DNA of 64,000 nucleotides from Coriobacteriia bacterium. Lineage in GTDB: Bacteria; Actinomycetota; Coriobacteriia; WRKU01; WQUG01. The first letter of the stretch is position 1. Every line of letters starts with the position of its first letter. The DNA is taken from the NCBI GenBank assembly GCA_009779855.1, contig WRBC01000002.1:167085-231084 (forward strand), in the 5' to 3' direction. The position numbers and the translations under genes were made by a program. Below the pieces are notes generated by a model. The model was not told where the DNA came from and did not search any database. It saw only the letters and a list, made by a program, of their open reading frames with translations. This document shows positions 62,819 to 64,000 of this stretch, one piece after another.

Positions 62819-64000
62819 ATGACAACGAAAAAAATGTATACGGGAGCACTTGCGTTTAGTTTTGTGCTAGTTATGGCGGCAATGAGCCTCGTCCCTATCT
62901 TTGAAGGTGCAGTCCCTAAGGCAGAAGCTGCCTCTAGTGGCAGTGGTAGTGTGATGCCCATGTATGCATGGGGGACGTGGTCTCCACCACCAACGCATAC
63001 TCCTACGAGGGTAGGAACTGACTACTGGATATTTGCAACGACTGCTTCTGGTGGCCGCTTTGCTATTAATCACGAGGGTTACCTGCATTCTTTAAGCACT
63101 AGTTCGCTGAATCCTACACGTCTGGGAAGTGCGAATAATTGGGTACAAGTTTCTGCAAGAAGCAGTAATGTTGTAGCTCTTAATTCCGAAGGTAGAATCT
63201 TTCAAGGAACCGCCTTGACTCCAGTAGGAACTGATTCGAACTGGGTGAGTGTTATTGGGGGCAATCAGCACGGATTTGCCATCAATGAACACGGTGAGCT
63301 TTTTAGTTGGGGCAGCAATACTGATTTACTCGGTCGTGGAGCTACCTCTGAATTCCCGGCTAATCTTCCAGGTAGGGTTGGTGAAAGGTCAGATTGGGTG
63401 AGTGTTGCAGCAGGCGCCAGCATGATTGTTGGCGTAACTGAAGATGGCACTCTGTATTCGTGGGGAACCCCGGCCAATATCGGTCGTGATACTGATACTG
63501 TCCCTAACAATAGGCCAGGAAAAGTAGGGGATGCAACAAACTGGATAAGTGCAATGACTACAAATGGCTCTACCGCAGCGATAAACGAAGATGGGGAGCT
63601 ATGGACATGGGGGGCAGGTGCTGAGCTTGGACGTTCCCCAAGTGTAGCTAACCCCGCCCATAGACCAGGAAAAGTTCTAGGCACTGCTGATAACTGGGTA
63701 TCGTTGCATGGCGGCAATGCTCACTTTCTTGCCTTCAACGAAAGCAGTGAACTCTGGGGCTGGGGTAGCAACGGTAGTGGTCAGCTTGGTCTAGGCGACA
63801 CTTCCGCTCGAGCTGTTCCTACCCTTGTACTGCAAACGTACGGATTTAGCTCTGCCTCACGCGGGGGTGGGTCTACCTCTATCATGCTCCTTCGCACGAC
63901 TCCTGCTGAAGGTGAAAGCCTTCTTACTAAGTCCCTTCAAATGCCAGAAGGAACACCTATACCAAGTCTAGACTTTGAGTTTACTTTTACACCAAAAAGC
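62819..64000 (+). CDS. RCC1-repeat surface protein (runs off right edge)
   Basis: ATG 62819 with AGAGGAAAA just upstream. 394 codons remain open to the edge. A signal peptide (MTTKKMYTGALAFSFVLVMA ... AEA) is followed by six or more RCC1-like repeats, for example GELFSWGSN, GTLYSWGTPAN and ELWGWGSNGSGQLGLGD, with a NW-V turn in each. The last visible part (LLTKSLQMPEG...FEFTF) begins a pilin-type isopeptide domain, as in the 4040 protein, which it resembles in plan. The C-terminus is off-window. Confidence 0.82.
   Translation, partial: MTTKKMYTGALAFSFVLVMAAMSLVPIFEGAVPKAEAASSGSGSVMPMYAWGTWSPPPTHTPTRVGTDYWIFATTASGGRFAINHEGYLHSLSTSSLNPTRLGSANNWVQVSARSSNVVALNSEGRIFQGTALTPVGTDSNWVSVIGGNQHGFAINEHGELFSWGSNTDLLGRGATSEFPANLPGRVGERSDWVSVAAGASMIVGVTEDGTLYSWGTPANIGRDTDTVPNNRPGKVGDATNWISAMTTNGSTAAINEDGELWTWGAGAELGRSPSVANPAHRPGKVLGTADNWVSLHGGNAHFLAFNESSELWGWGSNGSGQLGLGDTSARAVPTLVLQTYGFSSASRGGGSTSIMLLRTTPAEGESLLTKSLQMPEGTPIPSLDFEFTFTPKS

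Overview
The window reads as a Gram-positive chromosome of moderate G+C. It has typical AGGAGG-like ribosome binding sites, rho-independent terminators, cell-surface proteins ending in a sorting-signal-like motif plus membrane anchor, a zinc-type S14, a NiaR repressor and a Gram-positive-type LexA box. The mix of an S10-spc ribosomal cluster, TipA-type and NiaR regulators, a secreted multiheme cytochrome c and a type II-A CRISPR system would fit an anaerobic actinomycete such as a member of the Coriobacteriia. That placement is inference; no rRNA is present to test it.

Layout. 1-156 is the N-terminus of threonine synthase. 0.4-8.3 kb holds a membrane protein, a large isopeptide-type adhesin, an RCC1-repeat surface protein and a seven-haem cytochrome c. 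8.4-10.2 kb is a probable niacin/nicotinamide salvage operon (AmiS/UreI-like channel, isochorismatase-fold amidase, NiaR) behind a palindromic operator. 10.3-15.7 kb carries housekeeping genes (metG, tatD, a flavin reductase, rsmA, an SPL-type radical SAM protein). 16-21.7 kb has another surface protein, a hydrolase-regulator pair behind a perfect palindrome, and a transglutaminase-like membrane protein.

21.7-34.1 kb is an accessory and partly decayed region. It contains a truncated DUF3781 gene, a methyltransferase fragment abutting an Mrr fragment, a candidate type I toxin-antitoxin pair, a ParB-domain protein, a BrnT/BrnA pair with a frameshifted toxin, a second toxin-antitoxin pair, a TipA-like regulator with a textbook MerR promoter, and antitoxin and HIRAN fragments. 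Ordinary metabolic genes lie between them.

34.1-43.5 kb is a defence island: a WYL regulator, a small unknown protein, a divergent tracrRNA, cas9-cas1-cas2-csn2 (type II-A, translationally coupled), a leader ending in ATTTGAG, an array of eight full repeats plus one truncated repeat with eight spacers, and an SOS-box-preceded dinD. The tracrRNA anti-repeat is embedded in the cas9 promoter region, and the two transcripts diverge from overlapping -10 elements.

43.6-58.1 kb is one long cluster, rpsL-rpsG-fusA through S10 and spc to secY and a small ferredoxin. 58.1-64 kb returns to surface proteins. A 1296-residue adhesin sits behind a leader with an 11-G homopolymer and a perfect 24-bp inverted repeat flanking 105 bp, which looks like a phase-variation or invertible element. 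A second RCC1-repeat protein then runs off the right edge. I did not recognise any tRNA or rRNA gene.
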